Shown: positions 11,665 through 24,600 of the stretch, one piece after another
Numbering within the stretch: position 1 is the stretch's first letter
How the letters are laid out: every line of letters starts with the position of its first letter
Assembly (NCBI RefSeq): GCF_022581195.2
Contig: NC_061452.1
Location: 503,501 to 567,500 of the forward strand
Length of the DNA: 64,000 bases
From: Helicoverpa zea
Lineage: Eukaryota > Arthropoda > Insecta > Lepidoptera > Noctuidae
Direction: 5' to 3'
Program-made: the position numbers and the translations under genes
Notes under the pieces: model-generated
Told to the model about the DNA's origin: nothing
The model's input: only the letters and a program-made list of their open reading frames with translations
Database searches by the model: none

Positions 11665-13194
11665 AGTAAAACGTTAAAACTTAATTTGGTGCCATCTGGT
11701 GGTGAGTGGTAAAACCTCGTAGACTTCTGTCGCAAGCAAAACTTGACGACTTTATTCTGATAAATGCTTCAATTATTGAAATTCAATGTTTCAATGAGCA
11801 CATTTGTTCTCGTATCCGTTGTATTTCAGGGTTTTCGGTAGTTGACATTATAAAAATATAATTATTTACATGAGCGCAGTTATAGTAGTTTTGCTATTCA
11901 CTACAAGATGTCACTAGTTCTGCTGGTCAGGTAGCACCATCTATTAGCGAGTAGTAATATCATTAGATGTGAACTAGAAAGTTCAAGTGCAATTAAATAA
12001 AAATAGACTCCTTCAAAAAACAAACAAACCATAATAATTATTCATATCATCATATTGACAGATTTTGTCGCTCGTTATTAGTACCCTTTATTATAAATGT
12101 GTTCGATGGAATCTGGTACTAATACAATTAACTATTGTGCAATCGCAGATGATGAAATCTGGCTAAAGTTAAAATCATTTGAAACATATTTTGAGCCAAA
12201 AGGTGTTTCTAATTATTTGAACTTTGCGTAGTTTGCAAGGTCCGGAATGCAAATACCTTTGTTTTCTGGAGATATAATTTGTTGTGCTTACAGTTTTATA
12301 TTTTTATCGGTCTCAACCTTAGTTCCATAGGTATCTACTAATATTATAGCACTTTAAAGCTACTGAAGTACCTAGATCACTCAACCAACCGAGAACAAAT
12401 GAATTGTCTAGATTTATTGAGAATTGCTTAAGCACTTTTAGGTTCTAAGCTAAGGACAACTACGCTACTCACTAAATACCTAAGTAGTGACACGGATAAC
12501 GCAGTTGTCTTGTTAACCTAGTTAGTTTAGTTGAAGCTGGTCCAACCATCCATCCCGGCAAATGCAGCTTAGAACCATGACAGACTCGTCCGATCCTCTC
12601 CTTTAACTGGAAAAACTTGTGAAACCCATTCCCATACGATGCGTATATGTAGGTACGGAGCGGATAGTCCGCTCTCCGCCGTAACCACTGGCACAATGCT
12701 CCGGAAACCGCTGCATCATTTGCAAATAAAAAATCACAAGATACATATGAAACTAAAGCAAAAAGCAAACAAATGTAACTCTTTGTGACATTTCAGTTCG
12801 TAACTCGAGCTGTGCAAAGAACCGCTCTGATAGCACAAGTAATTTGTTCAGTTTGCCTGAAGCACTCAGAATATACAACTTGATGATTTCTTCAACAAAC
12901 ACAACCGAAAGGATCTGGTAGCAATTGACGCATGCGCACGTTTTTGCACTCCGAATATCTATTAATAAATCATGACACGGCAGAATGCTGACGTCAAGCA
13001 TATCCTGTGATAATAGGTCAAGTATTAGGACCCTTTCAGCATAAATGTTATAATCAAAATCTAATAGAAATAAAGTCCCTTCAAAATATTTAGAAGGTAA
13101 AGGCGATTCCATATTGGTCTACCGTTAAAAGCGGACGAGTCTGGCTGGACTCCCTCAGGCTGGTGCACCTTTAAATTGTTGTTTTCTGTGCGAG

Positions 13195-14175
13195 AATAGG
13201 CATGATGACAATTTTTTAAATTCCTTTGTATGATGTAGGTATACGTCTATTTTATATGAAAAATTATTAATTTTAAGAAAATGCGAAGTTTTTTTTATCA
13301 AATAATTGCATTTTTCTCTGTCCATTTTGAATCCGGCGCGAAAACGCTTGTCAGTGTCATGTCGTCACTTGTGACGTCACGACTGAAATTACAAGACGCA
13401 AGTAAACAACGCTCGTGCAAATAATTAAGTTTTTTGTGTTATTAAGTATGAATTCGAAAGGGCATAGGTGTTGTGGGGTCCCCCAGTGTAAGAACACATC
13501 CAAAACAACTCCTGATAAGTTATTTGTGTACGTTCCTCACAATAAAAAAATACGATACAAGTGGCTTAAACTTGCAAGGCGAGATTCAAAAGCAACATTG
13601 CCCAGGGTACAACTTTATTTTTGTGAAGATCACTTTGATGTAAGTTATTACATAGTTCTCTAGATTCTAGCATAGTTTATAATGTAAATAACTATTTCGA
13701 GGTTAGGTTTCATCTCTCATTGTTTTTTAATTAAACTAGTATACTTACATGGAAGTTTTAACATTTCTAAATTCAGCTGAACAAAAATCTTTATTTGATG
13801 CCAAAAACTTTCCCAGCATTATGATATCAATTCTAGGCAAATTAGCGCTGTTTGCCTTGATAAATCCGGGCTCCATAACTCGTGTTATAAACAATTAATT
13901 AATTAAAAACAAAGATCGCAGTGGAAGTTCACAATAACGAAATGTGACGTTCGCGCGCTTTCGCGCGAGTTGTTTCGAGAGATGACGTCACGAGCTCTGA
14001 TTGGTGTTCAAGATATCATGGCGGATTGCCTTATTTCGTAATTTTATTTTATAAAAATACATATTAATCACATTATTAATAAAGAAAACAATGCGCGTTT
14101 TATATTCCAAGCTTCAAGTTTAATTTAATAAATATATTATTTTAATGATTTTTGATTACTGTCATCATGCCTATT
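13195..14175. mobile_element. P-element-like non-autonomous transposon with THAP exon
   Basis: Perfect 16-bp inverted repeats, AATAGGCATGATGACA at 13195-13210 and its reverse complement at 14160-14175, enclose a 981-bp segment with one THAP exon. CATGATG is also the start of the Drosophila P-element terminus (recalled, not searched). THAP domains are the DNA-binding module of P transposases. GACGTCAC palindromes at about 13373 and 13984 add symmetry. No clean 8-bp target duplication was found, so the exact ends are uncertain. Transposase exons after the THAP exon are missing. Confidence 0.6.
13448..13639 (+). CDS. THAP zinc-finger domain exon (truncated gene)
   Basis: 64 codons from ATG to a GTAAGT donor. 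The protein has the C2CH zinc ligands of a THAP finger: CCGVPQC near residues 8-14 and CEDHF at the end. Between them are the family's KLFVYVPHNKK and KWLKLARRD stretches, the latter with the conserved tryptophan. THAP domains bind specific DNA in P-type transposases and host regulators. The exon ends just after the last histidine, and no downstream exon could be found within the element. It is most likely the retained first exon of a deleted transposase gene. A host THAP gene with distant exons is less likely because the inverted repeats close around it. An alternative ATG lies at 13415. Confidence 0.7.
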
Positions 14176-14715
14176 GAATAACGTAACTATACTTGCATAT
14201 ATATAAAACTAAAACTAGCGTGTGTACCTAGGTACTTATTATAGGCCCAGAATCTAGAATTCAATCATATCGCAATAATGTGTAAGAAGACAGTATAGAC
14301 TGTAAGATGATGATATATTACAACAAAAGTGATAGGTACTGGTATAAACTAATGTGTAGGGTAAATCAGTCTGGTGCAATTGGCGTAAGAAAGTCTACGG
14401 ATCATGTTCCTCGCCTCCTCGTGACTCCCTAGTTACTGGCTTACTATTCCTTCATTAAACATATAAATATACCTCGAACTTCACTTAACTTTAGGTTCCG
14501 TACACAGGACTTGAACGACCAACATTTTTTGGAAAACCTTTCAATTTTTCGTTCCAGCGTCACTAATTTATCTTACTCCCAGAATATCTGTCCATACCGT
14601 AGATTAGGTAGTATACCTCAACAAAGGAAAAAAGTATAATTATTTTATAATACTAGGAGCAGGCAAAAACCTAGGTATCTAAGTATCTTTAGTTAGTTGT
14701 TCTATATTTATAGCG

Positions 14716-15060
14716 ATGCCTCGATGACTGCCTCGGTCTAGTGGTCGCAAGCGCGGCTGCTGTGCTGTGCTCGAGGTCTCGGGTTCGATTCCCGGGTCGG
14801 GCCGAAATCGCTTTGTGGGTTTTCTAAAACTTTCACAAAGCAGGCCGTTGTCTGGAAGTTGGTGGTTAATTCACCCGTGCATCGGAGAACACGTAAATGT
14901 TCTCTTTCCGGTCGTGTCGGATTGCCGAATAGGGAGGGAGTGCATCTGTGTCTGCGCAAATGCTCGTGCACTATAAGTAATATGTCCTGCGCAGCTGGCT
15001 GATCTCCTTAAATGAGAACCGCCGCCGAGGCCGAAATCGGCCGTGGACGCCATTATTATT
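14716..15060 (+). mobile_element. tRNA-derived SINE
   Basis: The head has RNA polymerase III promoter boxes: an A-box-like 'tagtggtcgcaagcg' near 14738 and a perfect B box GGTTCGATTCC at 14782-14792. The tRNA-like head is followed by a body of about 250 bp containing 'ggccgttgtctggaagttgg' and 'tgcgcagctggctgatctcc', ending in an (ATT)n tail. Apparent ORFs in either strand are shadows. Confidence 0.8.
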
Positions 15061-15951
15061 TAGTGAAACAGTTAACTTGTACCAAACGCACGAAAGAAAA
15101 AGCTTGAAAAGAAAAACTATCAAAATAATGGATAGATTCGAACTGACCTGATGATGGGGACGTCAGTATCGAGATAACTCCTCAAGGTACAGCAGCTGTC
15201 TCATCAATGAGCTCAATCGTATAACGAGAACTTTAAAAACTTCTTAACAATTGACAGCAGCTACCTCTGTTTGGGGCTTATTTGTTCGTACTTTATGGCA
15301 AATGTGATGAGACACGAATTTATCGATCTAAGATCAAAACACTGAAAAACAAAAAATAGAAATAAAAGTGAAAATTCCAAAAAAATCGGCAGATCAAACC
15401 ACAAGAAACCTTGAGATACAATGCAAGTACCTGGACAGAATAAAAGTATATTTTTTTTAGTTATTCCATAGTTAGATGATGTCTTGAAAAGAAAAAAGTA
15501 AGTAAAATATTGCTCCTAATTTTACTTACTTTTTTCTTTTGTAATTGTTATATGCATCAGATCTATATTTTGATTAGTAGGGACTGTTACTTCGTCACCA
15601 TTCTTAACATAATATAAAATAAATAAAAAGTTATCAAAAAAACTTCTAATGGGCCACAAAGATAGCAGGCTACACTCAGTTCCGGTGTAAGACGCTCATT
15701 CATATAGGTAAACCAAATACCCTTCCGGGTTAGCGTTGCGCAGAACCCTTCACGATCTATTTAGTCAAGTAGTTTGTTCTCGTTAACACCACATTATGCC
15801 GTATTATTTATAATTCCCATTAAACTCGCGATACGCGTCAGTTCGTTCGTCAGCATTCAGGCTTCATATAAAATGTGACCGGAGTTCCCAAAAGATATCA
15901 TTTTGATTTTGAATTTGGCAGAGAAACAGAAAAATTAAAAATATATTGAAA

Positions 15952-17366
15952 ATGCAGAAAATTATAGTAGTGATTGTTGTAGCTTTAATTTGTACAGTTT
16001 TGTGTCAGCCTTTGGATTTAGAAATAAATGGTAAGTGTTCTTATGTTTTTTTAACTGTTTGGAGGCTCCACTTCATTCCTACTCGGTTCATCATCATCAT
16101 CATCATCAGCCTATAGCAGTCCACTGCTGGACATAGGCCTCTCCAAGTGCACGCCACTGAGAAGATCGATTTTCGGCTGCTCGCATCCAGCTCCTGCCAG
16201 CCGCCTTGCGCAAGTCATCACTCCACCGTGCCTGAGGACGTCCTACACTACGTTTGCCGAGTCGTGGTCTCCACTCTAGAACTCGTTTACCCCAACGGTT
16301 ATAGGTTACGTTTTCTAAAACAAAAACAAAAAGGAAGGTTCTGAAAGGATAACGACCGTCGCTTCTAACAACTGGGCGAATATGCTACTTTCATGTAACA
16401 TCCATTGTTACTCCACTAAATAGGTAACAAACAAAACAGATACGGTAACAATTGAATTTTTGTTTCAGAAGATGGCTCTAAGGAGGTTCATCATCACCTG
16501 AGCAAGAGGTTCATCAATCCAATGTTCGCGTTGGGAGGAGGGGGAGACAGCGGAGTCAGCAAAATGAGGACCAAGCGACAGTCAGTACCTTCAACTAAAG
16601 CCTACATGTTTTTCCTAAAAATGTTTTTTGAAACTAAAAAACACGCTTTTAGCATGCATAAACATTTTTAATTAAATAGATTTTTACGTTTGATGTATTT
16701 GTCATCGGAACTTAGAGCGTGCGCAAAATTTAATCCTAATCAAAGAAGGGGAAGTGGGTCAAAGTAAGGTTCTAAGATTTTCTTACATAGAAATATCATA
16801 TTTAGTTACAAGTGTAGCTAATATAATCGTGTTAAAATGAGGGCTTTAGAAAAATATGTTTCTATTACAGAGCCGAAGAGTGTGAGAAACTGTCGCTATG
16901 TAAACTTCACGCTAGATCACAGCACAGCTTTTTTGCTGCTTTCCAGCTGTACTTCGTCAAGTAAGTTATTTCCTCCATCTTAAAGCAAGCATAAAAGCAA
17001 GAAAGATATAGTATACTTCCAAATGTATAGCGGGCCACGTAAGCAAAGATACTTTGAAAATCAGGTCTTTTGAAGGACGACACTAAAAACGACTGATTAA
17101 AGTTAGCGATCCTGTTTTTTGCTCAACTCATCATTTGCCTTCAGTCTAACTGGCTGCAGCAGTGAGTACCAATGTTTTACAAGAAGCGACTGCCTGTCTG
17201 ACCTCCTCAACCCAGATGCCCGGGAAACCGATACTTGTTTTTGCTTAATTTAAGCACGTTTATAAATGTTATTTTTTGTACTTCCAGCAAAGAGAATGCC
17301 AGGCTATGGGACCACCAAGCGAGATCGGCTGCCGACTGCGAAGCGCGCTACGGATGTTACGAATAA
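15952..17366 (+). CDS. Secreted peptide precursor, dibasic-processed, four cysteines
   Basis: A four-exon gene not visible as a long ORF: exons 15952-16030, 16469-16580, 16871-16960 and 17288-17366, joined by GTAAGT, GTCAGT and GTAAGT donors and pyrimidine-AG acceptors. Phases agree throughout and the CDS is 360 nt, 119 residues. Residues 1-18 form a signal peptide (MQKIIVVIVVALICTVLC). Two Lys-Arg sites follow at 39-40 and 62-63. The first opens a Gly-rich spacer (FINPMFALGGGGDSG). The second releases a C-terminal peptide of 56 residues starting QAEECEKLSLC, whose glutamine could cyclise. It has cysteines at 68, 74, 111 and 117, spacing C-x5-C-x36-C-x5-C, enough for two disulphides. This is the layout of a neuropeptide or hormone precursor, but I do not recognise the family. 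The seven introns/exon junction signals and frame closure make the structure firm; the function is inference. Confidence 0.75.
16085..16250 (+). repeat. Lepidopteran dispersed repeat with (CAT)n head
   Basis: Starts with (CAT)n, then 'cctatagcagtccactgctg', 'gacataggcctctcc' and 'gcacgccactgagaagatcg'. It is the reverse complement of the copy at 2235-2345. It sits in intron 1 of the secreted-peptide gene. Confidence 0.75.
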
Positions 17367-17379
17367 TTATACGAAATTA

Positions 17380-18680
17380 TTGTAAAATTACTGCTATTGG
17401 TAGAAGCTTTAATTGTTTTATAATGTTGTAACGTTTCATGTTATACATTAATTTATATAAATCAAAGGAAATAAGTGTCCTGAAACAACGTCAATCATAA
17501 ATGCAATTATATAATACTAAGGTCAATGTGTATGCCAGTGAAAAAAATATTTATGAAATGTTATTTTAATGCATAGAAAAAGTAAAAGAATAATATTTAA
17601 TTGGAAAGATAAAGTCAAAAATAAAAATGCGCTTATAAACAAACAATCCATTTTATTTTCCCAGTACATCACATAAATGCATTTGAAAGTTTAAAACAAT
17701 GCACAACAAAATATAAATAAATTCACTCACTTGTAGCTTAACGAAGATAACTTATTTAATTATATGAATTAATGATATCAATTGGAATACATCACTCATT
17801 AGGAAATGTTTTTAAAAGATGAGCGAAAATTAATAAATTAATTATGAATAATTCATATTACTGAGAGCCCCTGCCACCCCTGCTAATAAAGGCACTGATC
17901 ATTTTTCTAATTTTAAATACTGATCAACATTTTTATCTGATATAAATGAGATTGTTCTTGATTCTGCTCTCAGTATTTCGTTGTTTGATCTCCTTATTGA
18001 AAATGACTTGGTTTTGTTATACTGCAGTCTTTTTGCAGGTATTTATAGGGATGAGTTGAACAAAATATCAAAAAGACCAAAGAATAATGATTGAAATGTG
18101 TATAAAATTCAGTGTTTCTTATGATCTTAGCAATCTTAATAATATTTAAGGACAAAATTGCCCAAGTTTCTTAATTCGCTTTATTATATTTTTTTTTTTT
18201 CGATAAAATGACGAAGTATAAATGTTTATCACTTGATAATATATTTTTTTAAATGTTAACTAATACAGCACACATCCTGTGTACTTGACGAATTTGTTCG
18301 AATGTCAATGAAGTAAATACATAATGTGGCTATTCTTATTTCTTGAAAGTTTACCAAAAGTATTTGTGGTTAAAAAATATATTTTAGTTAAATTAACACT
18401 GCTTATTGCTTCTTTTAACAATGTTTACGTTGACTTATTGCTTTTGCACGTTTTTTTTATAATAGGCAATTGCTTTTGTGACGTGAAATGATAATGAGAT
18501 TGAGATAAGTACACAATCATTGTGTATTAAAATTCGGCTTGGAGTTGATACAACAATTGCGTCTACTAAGACGACAATATAAATTAAAATGAATACCTCG
18601 GATTTCATGACAGTCATTTTCACTTCTCTCTTTTTCATATAAACTTCACATGTTCGCTTCTCACTTAGTTCACTGAGTCG
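17380..18680. other. AT-rich intergenic spacer
   Basis: Lies between the secreted-peptide gene and the 3' end of NOMO. It probably includes both 3' UTRs; an AATAAA near 17621 could end the peptide-gene transcript. No coding signal or recognised repeat was seen. Confidence 0.5.
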
Positions 18681-18688
18681 CTAGTACA

Positions 18689-21600
18689 TTATATTTGTTT
18701 TTTCTTGGCTTTCTTGCTGGGCGGGTTGAGCGCGGACACGATCTGGTCGATGCTGGCGCGGTCCAACGCGTCCGGACGCTCCGCGCGGCCCGGACGAGGC
18801 CTACACAATAAACAGTCATAAGTTTATTTAGGAACAGAATATAATGGAAATATGAAATGGGATTAGTTGCTCGAATCCGAGAAGCCATAGTTCCCGTAGT
18901 TTCCCCATTCCTAGCCCATTAGCATCCCATCACAATAGCCCAAGTCGTTTTCATCCATAGTTAGCAATAGTTTAGCACAGAACCGGGGATTGTCCTTGGG
19001 TCGTCATCGTCGGTTTTGTGTCACCATTAAAGTTGTCTCAAAAGGGCTTTAGCGTGTTGGCTTCGACCCCACGTTCGCCTTCCAAAAATCCGGGACTCTA
19101 TAGTACCGTGGTCAGGTAGAGACATACATTTATAAAAAAATGAGAGTTACACAAATCACACATAAAAAATGCGAAAGTTTGGATAAATGAGTGGACGTTG
19201 TATACTTTTCCATGCAAGAACTACTCAATGGGCTTTAAAGAAAATCTTTACAGCCCCTATTTTGCTTTTATACATTAGAATAACTTATTGTCGCATACTT
19301 TTTATGGACGTTGGACATAGTTTCCTTGGGACGCAGATGAGATAAGAAACAGCAAGTTATAAGTATGACATACCTGGCAGCCCTAGTGGCCAGTGCTGTG
19401 GTGATCGCTTGCAGGATGCGGTCCCGCATGACGTACGCCATGCCCAGTGCAGCCAGCAAGGGGATGACGAGCAAAGATGTCTGACGGACTTCTTGCTCAC
19501 TGGATTTCACCTAGAAGAGGGAAAATGTTCTTAAGATTATCATTAAGTTTCCTCAAGAAGCTATACTTGAAAAGCAATCTCAAGACAAGAAGTTTTGCTG
19601 GGGAGTTTGTTCCACCACTTCTTCTTCCCAGCAAAAACACATAGGAAGTGGTGAAGGGACGTTTTGGACCGTCTTTTGTAAATTTGACCTTCAAAACGTG
19701 GTGATTTTCAGTCTACTTTGAATAAATGCCTTTTTATATTCTATCTGTTTACATGAATAAATTACACAGCTGCACACAAATAATTATTTCAAGTTTCCAT
19801 ATTACACAAACTTTTGCTATAGAAAATAGACAAAATTTACTCCTCTTCAACCACACATGTTGTCAATTGGAATTATCTCAAAAATTAAAAAAACAGTAAA
19901 CACCAAAACTCACCTTAGGCAAAAACTCAATCGTAAAATGCTTGAATCGTCCATCCGAGTTGAAATAATGTACTTCATCACTATAGGAATGTGTTGCCTT
20001 CGACAAAGAGGACTCCAATTGCAATATATAGGTATTATTGTCCGCCGGTAATCGGGGCAGAACATACATCAGCCCGGGGTTGTGGTGGGCGGTCAGACCA
20101 GCGGCGTCTAACTTGGCGGAGTACACTGGGGACTGGGAACTGGTCTCCAGCGCCAGGGACAGGCGGAGTGACTTGTAGTGTTCGACGTTAGGAGTGTACA
20201 CTAGGACGTTCGTGTCCGTGATCTGTATCGGCTGAATGGCGATGAGACGAACATTCTCGATATCTTTGTTGTTTTTCACCTGGGAAGGAAGTAAGTTATT
20301 ACATATTATAGTTCGGCCATTCAGAGAATGCGTTCCTGACACGTCGCGATTGAACTGACGACGTAACTACATTCATTGATTATTGATATAATAATGTTGT
20401 TTTAATGCTCCTCAATTGTTAAAACGGTAAACAACCAGCAAAAATATTTTTATCGTAACTGCAACGCCATTGCAAAGTTACGTCGTCAGTTCAATCGCGA
20501 CGTGTCAGGAACGCATTCTCTGAATGGCCGAACTATAACATATATATTTTATTATGTCCTATTGAATTTATTAGGTAATCAATCATATATTGGACTAGAA
20601 TAAAATAAATTTATAGTACCTCTAAAACAGGAGGAGCTTTAGCTAGCTTGAGTCCAGCCAGCTCTGCGGAAGTAGATTCCTTCAGCTGAATGTTGTACAA
20701 GCAGTTCGGTAACAGTCCTCGAATTCTGTGAAATAAAAGAAGAATTAATTTATAGTTCATATAGTTCATTTCACTTTTATTTTTTTGAAAATATTTGGTT
20801 ATAACAGGAAATCCTTGGGGTAGTTTATTGCTAAGTGATGTTAAATTAAGTTCCTTGTTAAATTACTACAGTTACTTAACAAATCAAGTCGTAAGGCAGT
20901 ATTCATCAAGATAGACCCAAAGACAGCATTGCTCTCAGTGGAACTTTACTTAGTGGCATTGTTGGGGGCTAAACACACAGAAAGGTACACTATAGTGACG
21001 TCACACTGTCGGTTACCTGAATGCGCCATTAGCCTCAGTGCTGGCCTCCTCGGCGGCGCAGTGCGTGGGCTGCTGCGGCAGCGGCGTGGCCAGCACCGCA
21101 GCGCCCGCTATACCCACTGCTCCCAGCGACACCAGCGCTCCGGAACACGACCATGCTACGCGGACACCTCTGGACAATAGGAAAAAACATTATCCATATA
21201 TCATCATCAGCCACAGTTAAATATAAATATAAGCTGTCAAAGATGTTCAAATGACAGCCGAAACCTACCAGTTTAGCCTTACGAATCATGGAACAACTCT
21301 TTATGCCAAAATGGTTATCCATTCACAGACCCACCCCATTAAGACCGCGGCTTTGACTTATTTACGAGCTCACGCAAACACGATCTTATAAAATACTGGT
21401 GTGGAGAAGACTGTTGAGTGGTAGTGGCCTAGTAGGTAAAAAATCAATCTCTCGAGTATGACGGTGTGAGTTTCATTCCAAGTCAGGCAAGTACCAATGC
21501 AACTTTCCTTTGTATGTACTTTCTAAGTACCTTAGATACCAATGGCTGATTAAAAGGTAAAGGAAAACATATTGAGGAAACCAATTCTTCTCCGTGTGAG

Positions 21601-24600
21601 AGGAGGCTTGTGCCCAGCAGTGGGACGATACAAAAGCTGTAACGGAGACTGGTAGCGTTTATACCTGAGCGTGATGTGATGCGCCTGTCCCTCGGGCAGG
21701 TCGACGAGGTGGTGCGGCGGCGTGAAGCGGTACTCCTTCATGTTGGGCTTGACGTAGTACTGCGCGGGCGCCAGCGACGCGAAGCGCAGGCGGCCCGCAG
21801 CGCCCGACGCCACGTTGCGGCGGTACGACCCGCCGCTCACTGATACTAATGCGCCCTAGGATTTGGAACAACAAAGTTTAAATACGACAATAATTATTTC
21901 TTTCAAGATTTTTTTCGACTCCAAATAATATGTTCTTCTGCATATAACTTTTGGAATGGGCAACCAGAATCAAACATATTTATATTTTGACATTCGTAAG
22001 TGCTTGTTGCCTAAATGAAATAATGCTAAATAGTGCAGTCATTGAAGCATTATTGCTCCGAATTTTTTTACTGTGAACCGATTTGCATGAAATTTTGGAA
22101 TTAGGTTCATATTACCCTTAACTTCAAAAGTGAAAGTGATTTGAACTCCGCCACCCCCCCTGGGGGTGGTTGCCACCCCTTCTCGGGGGTGAATTTTTTT
22201 TGCAAAATAACCTCGGATATCGATAGAAGACACAATTTCAAGCTAAAGTTGTCTTTAAAGTTTTTAAAAAAATCCAATACTTTTCAAGTTATTGGCAATT
22301 GAAAATCGCAATTTTTTCACGTTTTTCATCTGTTTTTTGCAAATATCTCCAAAAATATACGTTTTATCGAAAATTTTATAAGGAACAAAATTGTAGCAGG
22401 TAAAACAACGAACAATTTGTTTTTTTATAAAGTGTCCTAAGTGCAATATTAAGCTAGATATTAAAGATCAAAGCCGTTTTTTTATTTTGTCTGAAATTTA
22501 ATCGACGTAGTTTATGCCATCTATTATTTTAGTAAGTTGATCAATTTACGAGTTTTATTATTTTCCGGTTACATATATACACATTACAATAGTTGTGGGT
22601 CTTTATTATACTGCCTACTTTCACATTGCTCCAAATATTGACACTCCGAAATTTTCAGTTACTAAGTAGAAAAAAAATTGATAAGTTTTTGGACCATAAC
22701 TCCTTCAACTTTCATGCTATCACAATTTATTAAAAACCATTGTAAAAGTAATTAAGAGAGCTACAATATCCATTAATGCAATATATAGTAAAGAACCTTT
22801 TTCTAAAACGGTGAAGGGTTAAAGGGTTTAAGAGAGGCTATGATTGCGCTGCCACGCGCTCTTTAAACAATCATATCTCCGTCAATTTTTGTTCGACAGA
22901 AAAAACAAAGAAACCAAATTGTTTGTCAGAAAAATACCTAATTTTTTTATCTATACACTTTTATACGTATCTGTCGTAATTTTTGAGATATTATGAAAAT
23001 AAAGTGGTTTTTTTTTTCATTTGAAATTTTGTTCTTTTCGTTAATCGTAACTTTTTTGAAAAATATGTGTCCTGAAGCAGCCAAACTGATACTATCTATC
23101 AAACACTTCATAATAAAGTTAATCCTAGGCGGAATACGATTAATTTTAATTTTGGTGGAAATGGCACTTATGAAACCCATTGATTTAAAAGAAAAAACAT
23201 TAGATGCTCCCCTTATTTGCTATACAGCTCACTTATTTTACGTGCAAAAGACTTTTAATAGTGCTCATCTTAAAGCTTATTTTAAGCACTACAAAACCCA
23301 ATTGTATTAAAATGTATAAAATGCATCTGCTCGCCGCTACATGGCATTGACCACAACGATTAAATTTCAGACAAAATAAAAAACGGCTTTGATCTTTAAT
23401 ATCTAGCTTAATATTGCACTTAGGACACTTTATAAAAAAACAAATTGTTCTTTGTTTTACCTGCTACAATTTTGTTCCTTGTAAAATTTTCGATAAAACG
23501 TATATTTTTGGAGATATTTGCAAAAAACCGATGAAAAACGTGAAAAAATTTCGAATTTTCAATTGCCAATAACTTGAAAAGTATTGGATTTTTTAAAAAA
23601 CTTTAAAGACAACTTTTGCTTGAAATTGTGTCTTCTATCGATATCCGAGGTTATTTTGAAAAAAAAAAATTCACCCCCGAGAAGGGGTGGCAACCACCCC
23701 CAGGGGGGGTGGCGGAGTTCAAATCACTTTCACTTTTGAAGTTAAGGGTAAGATGAACCTAATTCCAAAATTTCATGCAAATCGGTTCACAGTAAAAAAA
23801 AATCGGAGGTTAGACCGTATTTTTCGCTTCAATGACTGCACTAAAAGTGTTTGTTAATGCCATACAATACGAAGTATGGAGCCTAATAATCAACGAAATT
23901 CAACTTTCACACTGGCAGATTATCCGCTCAGATTTCACAATAAATTGATAACGGTGACGCGAGAATGCGAAGCCATCAACCATATATGGTTTCAAACACA
24001 TGGCAAGGTAATATTTGTTGTTCTATAAAATTTGTCACCTGTAATGGAGTACTGTCAGCATCATCAAGCAGTTCGACAGTAATCTCAGCGAGTTTATGAG
24101 CGATAATATCTCCGTTATGATCAGGAGCGGTGAACACGTAGGACTCCTTCTCGGCGGTGATCTTGTAATGTTTGGACGCGTCGAGCGGACCGAAGCGGTA
24201 CGTGCCGTCTTCTGTTGTCACTTGAGTTTGTTTTACGTCATCTGTTAAGGAATTAAATGTTGTTAGATTTGATGACTTGTGTGTGAATTAAATGGTTTAT
24301 GGACTTATGTAAAAAAATTGAAGTGGTTTATGTAAAATATTAGTATTTAATAAATTGATCATAACACAATTTGTATTCAATGGGAAATTATCAGATGAAT
24401 CCCGTATTGAAGCTGGTGAAAAAGAGGTAGTTTTTTATTGATATTGAAATTTTGTTTTTAAAATTCCATTTAGTTAATTCGTCATCTCTGACAGATTTTG
24501 GATTTGAGGACACACTACTTTCGTTAAAGTTAGCGTGACGTCAGGCCTCTTGTTCACATGTTTTACTGTCGTGAAAATATAATATAAATACATCGTATTT

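Noticed and set aside
12753..13112. Minus-strand ORF of 119 codons (MESPLPSKYFEG...)
   Set aside because: No recognised domain, no supporting splice or promoter signals, and length is possible by chance in AT-rich DNA. The neighbouring ORF at 12472-12768 is in another frame and also unrecognised.
14782..14792. Perfect B box considered as evidence of a tRNA gene
   Set aside because: The cloverleaf is not intact, and the sequence continues into a SINE body with an ATT tail.
22993..23310. 105-codon ORF in the centre of the long inverted-repeat element
   Set aside because: Phe/Ile/Lys-rich translation of AT-rich DNA with no known domain.
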